A stretch of DNA of 64,000 nucleotides from Burkholderia ubonensis (GTDB lineage: Bacteria > Pseudomonadota > Gammaproteobacteria > Burkholderiales > Burkholderiaceae): NCBI RefSeq assembly GCF_902833085.1, contig NZ_CADFEB010000006.1, positions 372,001 to 436,000 of the forward strand. The letters are read 5' to 3'. Shown here piece by piece: positions 1-8,862 of the stretch; positions within the stretch are counted from its first letter, which is position 1, and each line of letters starts with the position of its first letter. The position numbers and the translations under genes were made by a program. Below the pieces are notes generated by a model. The model made no database searches and was not told where the DNA came from. It saw only the letters and a program-made list of their open reading frames with translations.

Positions 1-33
1 CGCACCAATCCGCCGGGCCTGCCGAAGTCCTGA
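1..33 (+). CDS. C-terminal end of an ABC transporter substrate-binding protein (partial)
   Basis: The first ten codons read RTNPPGLPKS and then stop. The ending closely resembles the last residues of the substrate-binding protein that ends at 5338 (ETNPPGLPAF), so this is most likely the tail of a paralogous amino-acid-type periplasmic binding protein whose body lies outside the window. It suggests that the two monooxygenase genes are flanked on both sides by related binding-protein genes. Identification rests only on this short match. Confidence 0.55.
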   Translation, partial: RTNPPGLPKS

Positions 34-78
34 TCCGCGCGCCATCGTCAACGTCATCCGCAGGATTCGCCGCCCATC

Positions 79-1134
79 ATGTCTTACTCGCTATCGTTGC
101 TGGACAAGAGCCCGATCGCCGACGGCACGAGCGCAGCCGACGCGCTGCGCTTCACCGTCGCGCTCGCGCAGCGCGCCGAACAGCTCGGCTACCGCCGCTT
201 CTGGGTCGCCGAGCATCACGGCGCGCCCGGGTTCGCAAGCTCCGCGCCGGAGATCGTCGTCGCCCACCTGCTCGCGCATACGTCGCGCATCCGCGTCGGC
301 TCCGGCGGCGTGATGCTGCAGCACTACAGCCCGTTCAAGGTCGCCGAGACCTTCAAGCTGCTCGCGTCGCTCGCGCCCGGCCGCGTCGACCTGGGCGTCG
401 GCAAGGCGCCCGGCGGGCTGCCGCTGACGACCCGCGCGCTGCAGTGGTTCCACGACCGCGCAAAAAAGCCCGGCTTCGCCGGCCAGCTCGCGGAGCTCGA
501 CGCGTTCCTCGGCTGGGGCGTCGCCGAGGACCACCCGCTCGCGGGCGCGGTCGCGACGCCGGTGCCGCCGCAGCCGCCGCAGCGAATCCTGCTCGGCGGC
601 TCGCCGGACAGCGCCGAGCTCGCCGCGCGCCGGGGCTGGCGCTTCTGCTACGCGGGGCATTTCAACGGCGACGAAGCCAATATCGAGCGTTCGCTCGACG
701 CGTATCGCCGCGCCGGCGGCACGCAGCCGCTCGTCGCGCTGTATGCGGTCGCCGCGGCGACCCGCGACGACGCCGAACGGCTGATCGGGCCGCTGCGGAT
801 CTTCAAGCTGCAGTTGGCGAGCGGCCAGAGCTTCAACCTCGCCAGCGCGCAGGCGGCGGCCGAGTTCGCGCGGCAAAGCGGCGCGACCGACTACCGGATC
901 GACGAACTGCGTCCGGCCGTGCTCGCCGACACGCCCGAGCGCGTGCACCGCGCGCTCGACGCGCTGAGCCGGCGGCTCGACGTCGACGAGTTCGTCGTCG
1001 ATTCGCCGCTGACCGACTATGCGGCGCGGCTCGCATCGGTCGAATGGCTCGGCGGCGCGCTCGCGGCCACGCCCCAACGCGCAGACGACGCCGTTGTCGC
1101 AGGAATTCCCCTTCTCACCGACTCTCATCCGTGA
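79..1134 (+). CDS. LLM-class flavin-dependent oxidoreductase (luciferase-like, MsnO8 type)
   Basis: This 351-residue protein is a bacterial-luciferase-like monooxygenase, a family that uses reduced FMN supplied by a separate reductase to oxidise small organic substrates. Family marks are the N-terminal SLLDKSPIADG, the early AEHHGAPGFASSAPEI segment typical of the TIM-barrel flavin site, the GSGGVMLQHYSPFKVAE segment and the later ILLGGSPDSAELAARRG. It is followed 7 bases later by a second flavin monooxygenase and then by an ABC importer, so the block probably imports and degrades one sulfur- or nitrogen-containing compound; that is inference from context. The ATG at 79 lacks a strong ribosome site but gives the expected family N-terminus. 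Confidence 0.9.
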   Translation: MSYSLSLLDKSPIADGTSAADALRFTVALAQRAEQLGYRRFWVAEHHGAPGFASSAPEIVVAHLLAHTSRIRVGSGGVMLQHYSPFKVAETFKLLASLAPGRVDLGVGKAPGGLPLTTRALQWFHDRAKKPGFAGQLAELDAFLGWGVAEDHPLAGAVATPVPPQPPQRILLGGSPDSAELAARRGWRFCYAGHFNGDEANIERSLDAYRRAGGTQPLVALYAVAAATRDDAERLIGPLRIFKLQLASGQSFNLASAQAAAEFARQSGATDYRIDELRPAVLADTPERVHRALDALSRRLDVDEFVVDSPLTDYAARLASVEWLGGALAATPQRADDAVVAGIPLLTDSHP

Positions 1135-1141
1135 CCCGCCC

Positions 1142-2491
1142 ATGACCAGACGATCCATCACCTTCGGCCTGATGCTGCAAGGCGCCGGCAGCCACATGAA
1201 TGCGTGGCGGCATCCGAGCAACCCGCCGGACGCGAGCATCAACCTCGACTTCGTCACGCGCATCGCACGCAAGGCCGAGGACCACGGCGTCGCGTTCGCG
1301 TTCGTCGCCGACGGCCTCTACATCAACGAGAAGTCGATCCCGCACTTCCTGAACCGCTTCGAGCCGTTGACGGTGCTGTCCGCGCTCGCCACCGCGACGG
1401 AGAAGATCGGGCTCGCGGGCACGATCTCGACGTCGTACAGCGAGCCGTTCACGGTCGCGCGCCAGCTCGCGTCGCTCGACGCGATCAGCGGCGGCCGCGC
1501 CGGCTGGAACGTCGTGACCACGCCGCTCGAAGGCACCGCGAAGAATTTCGGCAAGACGCATCCCGATCACGCACTGCGCTACGAGATCGCCGACGAGTAC
1601 CTGAGCGTCGTGCAGGGGCTGTGGGACAGCTGGGACGACGACGCGTTCGTGCGCGACCGCGCGACCGGGCAGTTCTTCGCGCGCGACAAGCTCCACACGC
1701 TCGACCACCACGGCCGCTTCTTCGACGTCGCGGGGCCGCTCAACATCCAGCGCTCGCCGCAGGGGCAGCCGGTGATCTTCCAGGCCGGGTCGTCCGACAC
1801 GGGGATCGCGCTCGCGGGCAAGTACGCGGACGCGGTGTTCACGCATTCGCCGACGCTCGACGACACGCGCGCGTTCACGCAGCGCGTGAAGCAGAGCGCG
1901 GTCGAGCACGGCCGCCGCGCCGACGACGTGAAGGTGTTTCCGGGCATCGGGCCGATCGTCGGGCGCACGGCCGCCGAGGCCGAGGAAAAATACCAGGCGA
2001 TCCGCAACCTGCTGACGATCGACGAGGCGCTCGCATTCCTCGGCCGCTTCTTCGATCACCACGACTTCTCGCAATACCCGCTCGACGCGCCGTTCCCCGA
2101 GCTCGGCGAGATCGGCCGCAACAGCTTCCGCTCGACCACCGACCGGATCAAGGCCGATGCGAAGCAGCACGGGTGGACGCTGCGCGAAACCGCGCTCGAG
2201 GTCGCGACGCCGCGGCCGAACTTCATCGGCACCGCCGAGCACGTCGCCGACGAGCTGATCCGCTGGATCGACGCGGGCGCCGCCGACGGCTTCATCCTCG
2301 GCTTCGCGGTGCAGGCGCAGGGCGTCGACGATTTCTTCGAGCTCGTGGTGCCGGTGCTGGAGGCGCGCGGCCGCTATCGCCGCGACCTGCCCGGCAGCAC
2401 GCTGCGCGATCACCTCGGGCTGCCGCGCAAGGCGAGCCGCTACGCGGCGGCCGAGGCGGAGCGCGCCACCGTGGCCGACGCGCAGGCCTGA
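1142..2491 (+). CDS. NtaA/SnaA/DszA-family FMN-dependent monooxygenase
   Basis: A 449-residue flavin monooxygenase of the nitrilotriacetate/pristinamycin/dibenzothiophene-sulfone group. The N-terminus (ITFGLMLQGAGSHMNAWRHP), the central SGGRAGWNVVTTP and the HHGRFFDVAGPLNIQRSPQG segment are characteristic. These enzymes use FMNH2 from a partner reductase to cleave C-S or C-N bonds of heteroatom-rich substrates. No flavin reductase gene is visible in the window. The reading frame opens at 1019, inside the previous gene, but the ATG at 1142 gives the family N-terminus and directly follows the upstream stop, so I use it. It lies between the luciferase-like gene and the ABC importer, all in one direction, consistent with one transcript. 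Confidence 0.92.
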   Translation: MTRRSITFGLMLQGAGSHMNAWRHPSNPPDASINLDFVTRIARKAEDHGVAFAFVADGLYINEKSIPHFLNRFEPLTVLSALATATEKIGLAGTISTSYSEPFTVARQLASLDAISGGRAGWNVVTTPLEGTAKNFGKTHPDHALRYEIADEYLSVVQGLWDSWDDDAFVRDRATGQFFARDKLHTLDHHGRFFDVAGPLNIQRSPQGQPVIFQAGSSDTGIALAGKYADAVFTHSPTLDDTRAFTQRVKQSAVEHGRRADDVKVFPGIGPIVGRTAAEAEEKYQAIRNLLTIDEALAFLGRFFDHHDFSQYPLDAPFPELGEIGRNSFRSTTDRIKADAKQHGWTLRETALEVATPRPNFIGTAEHVADELIRWIDAGAADGFILGFAVQAQGVDDFFELVVPVLEARGRYRRDLPGSTLRDHLGLPRKASRYAAAEAERATVADAQA

Positions 2492-2582
2492 CGACGACCA
2501 TTCGGCCGGCCGCCGCCCGCATGCGGCGCGCCGGCCGACAGACAGGCGGAACCACAGGAACCGTACCGGAGCCCGTATCGAC

Positions 2583-4367
2583 ATGAGCGACACCACCCAC
2601 CTCGGCGCGGCCTCGCCGCATCTTTCACCCCTCGCTCCCGCCGCGCGCGACGCGGGCACGCGCTTCCGGATCGTACCGGCGCGGCATCGTTCGAGCGCGG
2701 CCGGCACCGTGCTCGCGCTGGCGCTGATCGCGCTCGTGCTGGTTTCGGTCATCGGCAATCCGCAATGGGGCTGGCCGGTGTTCGCCGAATGGTTCTTCGC
2801 GCCGCCGGTGCTGTCCGGGCTCGCGCGCACGCTGGCGCTGACGGCGCTCGGCGCGGTGTTCGGCCTCGTGCTGGGCGCGTTCGTCGCGCTGGCGCGGCTG
2901 TCGCGCTCGCGGCTGCTGTCGGCGAGCGCGTGGACGTTCATCTGGCTGTTCCGCTCGATCCCGCTGATCGTGCTGCTGCTGATCCTCAACAATCTCGGCT
3001 ACCTGTACGAGCACGTGCGGCTCGGCGTGCCGCTCACCGGCATCACGTTCGTCGACATCGCGACGACCGACCTGATCAGCCCGTTCCTCGCGGCGGTGCT
3101 CGGCCTGACGCTGCACCACGCGGCGTTCTCCGCCGAAGTGATTCGCGGCGGCATCCTCTCGGTCGACCAGGGCCAGCTCGAGGCCGCGGCGGCGCTCGGC
3201 CTGCCGCGCGCGCACCAGACGACGCGCATCGTGCTGCCGCAGGCGATGCGCGCGATCCTGCCGACCGCGTTCAACGACCTGATCATGCTCGCGAAAGGCA
3301 CGTCGATGGTGTACGTGCTCGCGATGCCCGAGCTGTTCTACACGGTGCAGGTGATCTACCGGCGCAATCTCGAGGTGATTCCGCTGCTGATGGTCGCGAC
3401 CGTCTGGTATCTGATCATCCTCACGGTGCTGTCGGCGATCCAGGTGCAGGTCGAGCGGCACTACGCGCGCGGCGCGCTGCGCAACCCGCCGCCGTCCGCC
3501 CTCACCTTCGTACTTGCGCGTGCCGGCGCGCTGTGGCGGCGTCTGGCCGTGCGCAACGCAGCCGTTGCGGCGGCGCCGGCCGCGGCCGACACGGCCGCAC
3601 CGCAACGGGGCGGCGAGGTCGCGGTGCACGCGGTGTCGAAGCAGTTCGGCGCGCAGCGCGTGCTCGAGCGCGTATCGTTCGTCGCGCCGCGCGGCAGCGT
3701 GACGGCGATCGTCGGGCCGTCCGGCTCCGGCAAGTCGACGCTGCTGCGCACGATCAACCATCTCGAGCGCGTCGACGACGGCTACATCGACATCGACGGC
3801 GAGCTGATCGGCTACCGGCGCGACGGCGACGTGCTCTACGAGCTGAAGGAGCGCGACGTGCTGAAGCGCCGCACCGCGGTCGGCATGGTGTTCCAGAATT
3901 TCAACCTGTTCCCGCATCTGACCGTGCTGGAGAACCTGGTCGAGGCGCCGGTCGCCGTCGGCGGCGCGACCCGCGACGCCGCCGAGCGCACCGCGCGCGC
4001 GCTGCTCGCGCGCGTCGGGCTCGCGGACAAGGCCGACGCGTATCCGCGCCAGTTGTCCGGCGGCCAGCAGCAGCGCGTCGCGATCGCACGCGCGCTCGCG
4101 CTGCGGCCGAAGGTGCTGCTGTTCGACGAGCCGACGTCCGCGCTCGATCCGGAGCTCGTCAACGAGGTGCTCGACGTGATCAAGGAACTCGCGCGCTCCG
4201 GCACGACGCTCGTGATCGTCACGCACGAAATCGGCTTCGCGCGCGAAGTCGCGGACAACGTGCTGTTCATGGAAAGCGGACGTATCGTCGAGGCGGGGCC
4301 GCCCGCGATCGTGCTCGACCAGCCGACCCATCCGCGCACGCGCGAATTCCTGTCGCGGGTGCTGTGA
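2583..4367 (+). CDS. Polar amino-acid-type ABC transporter, permease-ATPase fusion
   Basis: A 594-residue fusion of two importer parts that are usually separate genes. Residues about 40-300 are a HisM/GlnP-type permease with several membrane helices and the cytoplasmic EAA loop near residues 199-235 (EAAAALGLPRAHQTTRIVLP). An Ala-rich linker leads to a HisP/GlnQ-type ATPase from about residue 340: Walker A GPSGSGKST near 378, signature LSGGQQQR near 490, Walker B LLFDEPTSALDP near 512. It works with the binding protein encoded just downstream. The family imports amino acids, cystine or similar solutes; with the flavin monooxygenases upstream, a sulfur- or nitrogen-containing substrate is likely but unproven. 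A GGAG element sits about 12 bases before the ATG. Confidence 0.92.
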   Translation: MSDTTHLGAASPHLSPLAPAARDAGTRFRIVPARHRSSAAGTVLALALIALVLVSVIGNPQWGWPVFAEWFFAPPVLSGLARTLALTALGAVFGLVLGAFVALARLSRSRLLSASAWTFIWLFRSIPLIVLLLILNNLGYLYEHVRLGVPLTGITFVDIATTDLISPFLAAVLGLTLHHAAFSAEVIRGGILSVDQGQLEAAAALGLPRAHQTTRIVLPQAMRAILPTAFNDLIMLAKGTSMVYVLAMPELFYTVQVIYRRNLEVIPLLMVATVWYLIILTVLSAIQVQVERHYARGALRNPPPSALTFVLARAGALWRRLAVRNAAVAAAPAAADTAAPQRGGEVAVHAVSKQFGAQRVLERVSFVAPRGSVTAIVGPSGSGKSTLLRTINHLERVDDGYIDIDGELIGYRRDGDVLYELKERDVLKRRTAVGMVFQNFNLFPHLTVLENLVEAPVAVGGATRDAAERTARALLARVGLADKADAYPRQLSGGQQQRVAIARALALRPKVLLFDEPTSALDPELVNEVLDVIKELARSGTTLVIVTHEIGFAREVADNVLFMESGRIVEAGPPAIVLDQPTHPRTREFLSRVL

Positions 4368-4399
4368 CGCCCGCTTTCCTCTCCGGACCAGCGAGACAC

Positions 4400-5338
4400 A
4401 TGCCGATGATCGACCGACGCCTGTTCCTCACCGCCGCCTTCGCCGCGACGGCGGGCCTGCCGCTGCGCACGGCGTTCGCCGCCGCCGCGCTCGCGGATCT
4501 CGACCCGCGCCAGGCGGGCCGCGTGCGGGCGCCGCGCGATCCGGCCGCGATTCGTGCGGCGAGCGGCTACCGCTGGGTGCGCGACGGCGCGTTCACCGTC
4601 GCGATCTCGCCGCATGCGCCGCCCGTATCGACCTACGCGACGGACGCCCGCACCGTGGTCGGCGCGGACCCCGACTATGCGCAGCTCGTGGCCGACGCGT
4701 TCGGCCGCACGCTCGCGCTGGTGCCGATCGCGTGGGCCGACTGGCCGCTCGGCTTGACCTCGGGCAAGTACGACGCGGTGATCTCGAACGTCGGCGTGAC
4801 CGAGAAGCGCAAGGAGAAATACGATTTCACGACCTACCGGCTCGGGCTGCACGGCTTCTACGTGCGCACCGCGAGCCCGATCGTGAAGATCGCCGAACCG
4901 AAGGACGTTGCCGGGCTGCGCATCATCACGGGCGCGGGGACGAGCCAGGAGCGGATCCTGCTCGAATGGAGCCGCCGCAACGTCGCGCAGGGGCTCAGGC
5001 CGACCGAGCTGCAGTATTTCGACGACGACGCGGCCGCGCGCGTCGCGCTGCTGTCGGGGCGCGCCGATGCAGTACTGAACCCGGACGCGGCACTCGCCTA
5101 TGAAGCGGCGCGGGACCGCAAGCTGCGGCGCGTCGGGCTCGTCAATGCGGGCTGGCCCGCCAATGCGGACGTCGCGATCGCGACGCGCAAGGGCAGCGGC
5201 CTGGCCGCCGCGTTGACGCTTGCCACCAATACGCTGATTGCCAATGGGCGGTATGGGCAGGCGCTTGCGCGCTGGGGCCTGCAGAACGAGGCCGTGGCGC
5301 GTGCGGAGACGAATCCGCCGGGGTTGCCGGCGTTTTGA
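4400..5338 (+). CDS. ABC transporter substrate-binding protein (amino-acid/cystine type)
   Basis: A 312-residue periplasmic binding protein of the SBP_bac_3 family and partner of the fused permease-ATPase 32 bases upstream. The N-terminus has a twin-arginine-like signal (DRRLFLTAAF) with a hydrophobic stretch ending near AFAA, so export may be through Tat. Family marks are YAQLVADAFGRTLALVPIAW, DAVISNVGVTEKRKEKYDFT and the later GTSQERILLEW. The ATG at 4406 is an alternative start two codons in. The C-terminal residues match the partial gene at the window start, indicating a paralogous pair around the monooxygenase genes. Confidence 0.9.
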   Translation: MPMIDRRLFLTAAFAATAGLPLRTAFAAAALADLDPRQAGRVRAPRDPAAIRAASGYRWVRDGAFTVAISPHAPPVSTYATDARTVVGADPDYAQLVADAFGRTLALVPIAWADWPLGLTSGKYDAVISNVGVTEKRKEKYDFTTYRLGLHGFYVRTASPIVKIAEPKDVAGLRIITGAGTSQERILLEWSRRNVAQGLRPTELQYFDDDAAARVALLSGRADAVLNPDAALAYEAARDRKLRRVGLVNAGWPANADVAIATRKGSGLAAALTLATNTLIANGRYGQALARWGLQNEAVARAETNPPGLPAF

Positions 5339-5493
5339 TGAATTTCGCCGCGTTGGGCAGCATGCGCCGAACCATGAATGTAAAGTCGCCCGAGGCCGAG
5401 CCGGGCGCACCAGATACCGATCGGGTGCCGCTCAAGCGGCCGCTTCCGTGCAGAGCGCCCGAATGAAAACGATCAGGGCAACGGCGACTTGAC

Positions 5494-6006
5494 TCATCCG
5501 ATGAGATTTGAAAATTTGATCTGATCGCGAACCAATTCAATCCTGCCGGCCACAAATCCGATTCCGAGAGTGTCGATGATATCCCGGATCTCCAGCATCA
5601 CATCCGAACCGCTGATCGCAATCATGATGATTGCCCGGAAGGCACGCTCGGAAATGTTCATGTCATTCGATGCGGTTTTGCAAAAGTCATCGAATTTGCC
5701 TGCGTGATGACTTTCCGTGGACATGTACCTCCCCGTTTCGCAAAGCGCAGCGTGAATCAATCGCCAATCGGCGACATATTTGGCGAACAACCCCCATCTA
5801 ACCCTGTATCCGGGATTAATCAACGGGAAAATAATTTCAAGCGATTGAATTCCCGGTGGCGCAACATTGACGGTCAGCGCCAATAAATTCGCAATATTGC
5901 GGCTCTCCGTGAGATAGCGAATCGACGACTCAATGTGACGTTTGACCTCATCTGATTGATCGTCACTGAGTTGATCGTGCATCACTGTTCCGGCCCGCGA
6001 GGGCAT
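5494..6006 (-). CDS. Hypothetical protein, last gene of the low-GC biosynthetic operon
   Basis: About 170 residues, not recognised. The N-terminal half is polar (HDQLSDDQSDEVKRHIESS), the middle has a hydrophobic stretch around NLLALTVNVAPPGIQSLEII, and the C-terminus has AFRAIIMIAISGSDVMLEIR. No catalytic motif is apparent. Base composition is much lower in GC than the importer genes next door, matching the genes to its right, with which it shares strand; it lies about 120 bases after the MFS gene and is probably its distal neighbour on the same transcript. The start is uncertain: GTG at 6009, ATG at 6006 and ATG at 5982 are all possible, none with a strong ribosome site. Confidence 0.6.
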   Translation of the reverse strand: MPSRAGTVMHDQLSDDQSDEVKRHIESSIRYLTESRNIANLLALTVNVAPPGIQSLEIIFPLINPGYRVRWGLFAKYVADWRLIHAALCETGRYMSTESHHAGKFDDFCKTASNDMNISERAFRAIIMIAISGSDVMLEIRDIIDTLGIGFVAGRIELVRDQIKFSNLIG

Positions 6007-6128
6007 CACGTTTCTCGATTAGAGCGGCACATGCGCGAACCCGACGCAACGCGCCGCCCCTGCCATGTCATCGATACCAAGCCAGTCATCGCCACCGCTT
6101 CGCATCGACGCGCAGGAACCACCGCCAC

Positions 6129-7391
6129 TCAATGTGCCGGTCTTTCCCGCACCAACTCACCGACGAACGCCAGCAATGCAAGCAGCCCGAACAGCGCGGC
6201 AAGCACGCACACGCCCAGCCATCCGTATTCGACCCACGCCCAGCCGGAAATCGCCGAACCAATCGCTCCGCCGACCATGAACACGCCGACAAACGCCCCG
6301 TTCACGCGGCCCCTGATTTCCGGGCGAAGCAGATTGATGACCCGGCGTCCCAAGGTCTGGTCGCCGATGACACCGGCATCCAGCACCAGGGCAGACAACA
6401 CCAGCAAGCCCAGCCCCACCGGCACGCCGTGCTGTATGGCGAGCCTCGGAACGAGCCATCCGCCGGCGGCCGCCAGCAGCATCGAAAAGATGATCAGCAG
6501 ATGGGAGACGATCGTCCCGATCGTCGTCAGTCCTCTATCGCCCAAACGGCCCGCCATGGGCGCGACAAACACGCCCGCGACGCCCGACATCGTGACCATC
6601 GCTATGCCGATCTTTCCCAGATTGAATGGCGACTGGGCCAGCCTGAGGGCAATCGAAGTCCAGAACATCCCGAACGCAACCATGCAAAGCGCCTGATACA
6701 GGGCTCGCCGGCGCAACTGCTTCTCCTGCACCAGCAGCATCCAGACCGAGCCGATCAATCTGAAATACCTCTCGTCTCGAGAGACCGAGCGCGCCGGAAT
6801 CTTCGGCACAATCACCACCACCACGCACGCCACCAGGCAGGCCAGTAGCGCATAGAACGATCGCCAGCCGGCGAAATCCGTGGCAATGCTCGCCAATGGC
6901 CGGGAAAGCAGGAATCCCAACATCAATCCGCTGACTACGTTGCCAACGACACGTCCGCGCCGCTGCTCGGAACTCAGCAGTCCGGCCATCGGTACGAGCA
7001 ATTGAGTCGCGCTCGTGGTAACGCCGGACACGAACGACACGATCACCATGAACGTGAAGTTCATCGAGACACACATCAGCACCAACGCGAGCACGTCGAA
7101 AAACAACGCCATTTTCAGAAGGTACTTGTTGTCGATGAGGTCAGTTAGCGGCACGACAAAAAACAGGCCGATGGCGTACCCAAGCAGGCATGCCGTGGTA
7201 ACCAACCCGGCCAAGGTCGCGGGCACTCCGAAGGAGCGCCCGATGTCGGCGCCCAGCGATTGTGACGCGTACAGGTTCAGCGCGATGACTGCGACCGCCG
7301 CTGCAAACAGGAAGGTCGTACCGGCGCTGATGTCGCCTGCGGGCCCCCGGAAAGACCGCTCTCCAGCTTGACTCATCGAATTTTTCATCAT
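6129..7391 (-). CDS. MFS transporter, probable product exporter
   Basis: A 420-residue major facilitator with about twelve hydrophobic helices. It starts with a short polar N-terminus, then TTFLFAAAVAVIALNLYASQ; a helix 4-5 region of drug:H+ antiporter type (LLVPMAGLLSSEQRRGRVVG) and a second-half loop MAGRLGDRGLTTIG are visible. The DHA-type pattern suggests export of a small molecule. It sits in a run of same-strand genes, 29 bases after the cyclase gene, so the simplest role is efflux of, or self-resistance to, the product of this cluster. The frame is open further upstream, but the ATG pair at 7391/7388 gives the natural MFS N-terminus; the longer version would overlap the cyclase gene heavily. 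Confidence 0.88.
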   Translation of the reverse strand: MMKNSMSQAGERSFRGPAGDISAGTTFLFAAAVAVIALNLYASQSLGADIGRSFGVPATLAGLVTTACLLGYAIGLFFVVPLTDLIDNKYLLKMALFFDVLALVLMCVSMNFTFMVIVSFVSGVTTSATQLLVPMAGLLSSEQRRGRVVGNVVSGLMLGFLLSRPLASIATDFAGWRSFYALLACLVACVVVVIVPKIPARSVSRDERYFRLIGSVWMLLVQEKQLRRRALYQALCMVAFGMFWTSIALRLAQSPFNLGKIGIAMVTMSGVAGVFVAPMAGRLGDRGLTTIGTIVSHLLIIFSMLLAAAGGWLVPRLAIQHGVPVGLGLLVLSALVLDAGVIGDQTLGRRVINLLRPEIRGRVNGAFVGVFMVGGAIGSAISGWAWVEYGWLGVCVLAALFGLLALLAFVGELVRERPAH

Positions 7392-7420
7392 GTCCGAAGT
7401 CCGACCTCGAAATCTTGAGT

Positions 7421-8245
7421 TCAATAAAATGCCACAACCCGACTCGGCCCACCGCTTCCACCACGTACTTTTGGCGCCCCAACCGAAAGCATCGCGCCTT
7501 TCGCGGGCAGCCTGTCCAGATTGGATACCGCCTCGATTCCGTAGCGTCCGCTTCCCAGCCAAAGCCGATGCACCGGGAAATCCTTCTCCGCGCCTGGATC
7601 CAGCGACAGCGTGTCGACAACCAATGCTTTCGCCATCGTCGACTCGAGGATGGCGTGGACGGTCTCCACGTGAAATCCCGGAAAATGCATGGACGCCCCG
7701 TCGGCGCTCATATTCTTGAACTTTCGATCCGACACATACTTGTCCCACCCTGACAACATGGCGATCGCGGCACCGTCAGGCACCTCCCCGTTCCGGTCCA
7801 TCCACGTCCTCAGATCGTCGGGCGTCACACTGGCATTCGCGTCTTTGCGAGCCTTCTCCCTGATATCGATCACCACCAGCGGCAACACCAGGTCCTCGAC
7901 CGGGATTTCGTCGACCGATTTCCCATCGGCGGTAAAGTGCAGCGGCGCGTCCACATGCGTTCCCGTGTGCTCGACGACCCGCCATTCCCACTGGTTGAAA
8001 CCGTGATCCCCGTGATTGAACTGCCTGGTAAAAAAGAACTGCTGCGATCCCATGAAGGTCGGAAAATTCTCATGCAGCGCATGCGTCAGATCCTCGACGC
8101 AGAACGGATAGGACATTTGCTGAGAATAGGCGCGCTCGGGGCGATGGTCGATCTTCTCGCGCATACGGCGGAAAAAATCCTGCTCATCGGCGTCCGCGTT
8201 CAGCATGTTCTTTTTTACCGAACCAATGACTTTCTCATCACACAT
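7421..8245 (-). CDS. Cyclase/kynurenine-formamidase-like metal-dependent hydrolase
   Basis: A 274-residue protein of the cyclase family (PF04199), which includes bacterial kynurenine formamidase, isatin hydrolase and polyketide-cluster cyclases. The family metal motif HxGTHxDxPxH is intact as HTGTHVDAPLHF near residues 93-104, preceded by the family DLTHAL start of the fold, and a later segment MLSGWDKYVSD fits the family. It is larger than simple KynB proteins because of an N-terminal extension of roughly 45 residues. It is likely to hydrolyse or cyclise an amide- or acyl-bearing intermediate of the cluster; the true substrate is unknown. An alternative GTG/ATG start lies at 8260. Confidence 0.85.
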   Translation of the reverse strand: MCDEKVIGSVKKNMLNADADEQDFFRRMREKIDHRPERAYSQQMSYPFCVEDLTHALHENFPTFMGSQQFFFTRQFNHGDHGFNQWEWRVVEHTGTHVDAPLHFTADGKSVDEIPVEDLVLPLVVIDIREKARKDANASVTPDDLRTWMDRNGEVPDGAAIAMLSGWDKYVSDRKFKNMSADGASMHFPGFHVETVHAILESTMAKALVVDTLSLDPGAEKDFPVHRLWLGSGRYGIEAVSNLDRLPAKGAMLSVGAPKVRGGSGGPSRVVAFY

Positions 8246-8281
8246 AGCCACCTCTCGCAATCCAGGTTCAAGCCGGCAGAT

Positions 8282-8809
8282 TTACTGCATGGACACCAGC
8301 CCGCACTGAAAATAAAAAGCATCGAAATAGTGCTTCGTCTTGATCGCAATCGATCGATCCAGCCTGCCCGCGTTGAATATCATCCTGCTGCTCGCGAGCA
8401 AGCTGGAGTCGGCGATAACGGGAACACTGGAATTGAACGAGAAAGGAGGAACGGCACCTGGCACACAATGCATCATCGAATGCACCGAGCCTTCGGTGGC
8501 AAGCTGTGCGTTCCTCCCGTCCATCAGCATGGCAACGGCCTTGAAATCCACGCGTTTGTTCCCTGGCACCACGACCAGAACGTATCTTTTGTCTTCATTT
8601 TTCTTCGAGTACCGCACCTCGATCAGCATGGATTTTGCCGCCTCGGAAAGCTCGTGGCGGCGAACTATGCTCGCGACGTCGGTGCGCCCCTCCGGAATGT
8701 GAGGAATAAATTCGAAGCCGATTGCCGACCTATCGAGCAATTCTATTATATTCCAGAATACGTTCATTATATTCGCCTGATGATCAGGTGATCGCGGTTC
8801 ATCGCTCAT
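8282..8809 (-). CDS. YbaK/ProX-type aminoacyl-tRNA editing-domain protein inside a biosynthetic operon
   Basis: A 175-residue single-domain protein recognisable as YbaK/EbsC-like (PF04073). It has the family core VVVPGNKRVDFKAVAMLM, then LATEGSVHSMMHCVPGAVPPF (trans-editing domains typically read ...GvepGsvsPFg), and a C-terminal SRMIFNAGRLDRSIAIKT. Free-standing relatives hydrolyse mischarged aminoacyl-tRNAs. Its place between a carrier-methyltransferase gene (53 bases upstream) and a cyclase gene (about 36 bases downstream) is unusual for a translation-quality protein. It could release or proofread an aminoacyl thioester on the carrier, or protect tRNA charging from an amino-acid-like product; both are inference. 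Low GC like its neighbours. Confidence 0.78.
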   Translation of the reverse strand: MSDEPRSPDHQANIMNVFWNIIELLDRSAIGFEFIPHIPEGRTDVASIVRRHELSEAAKSMLIEVRYSKKNEDKRYVLVVVPGNKRVDFKAVAMLMDGRNAQLATEGSVHSMMHCVPGAVPPFSFNSSVPVIADSSLLASSRMIFNAGRLDRSIAIKTKHYFDAFYFQCGLVSMQ

Positions 8810-8862
8810 CCAGAGTCATCCGCCATTAAATATGACGGCGATCGTTTACGAAAACGATCAGA

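Noticed and set aside
2765..4399. N-terminal extension of the binding protein frame over the permease-ATPase gene
   Set aside because: Shadow of the real ABC gene; the signal peptide starts at 4400.
6129..7748. 539-residue version of the MFS transporter
   Set aside because: The extra N-terminus overlaps the cyclase gene by over 300 bases and is polar and unlike any MFS protein.
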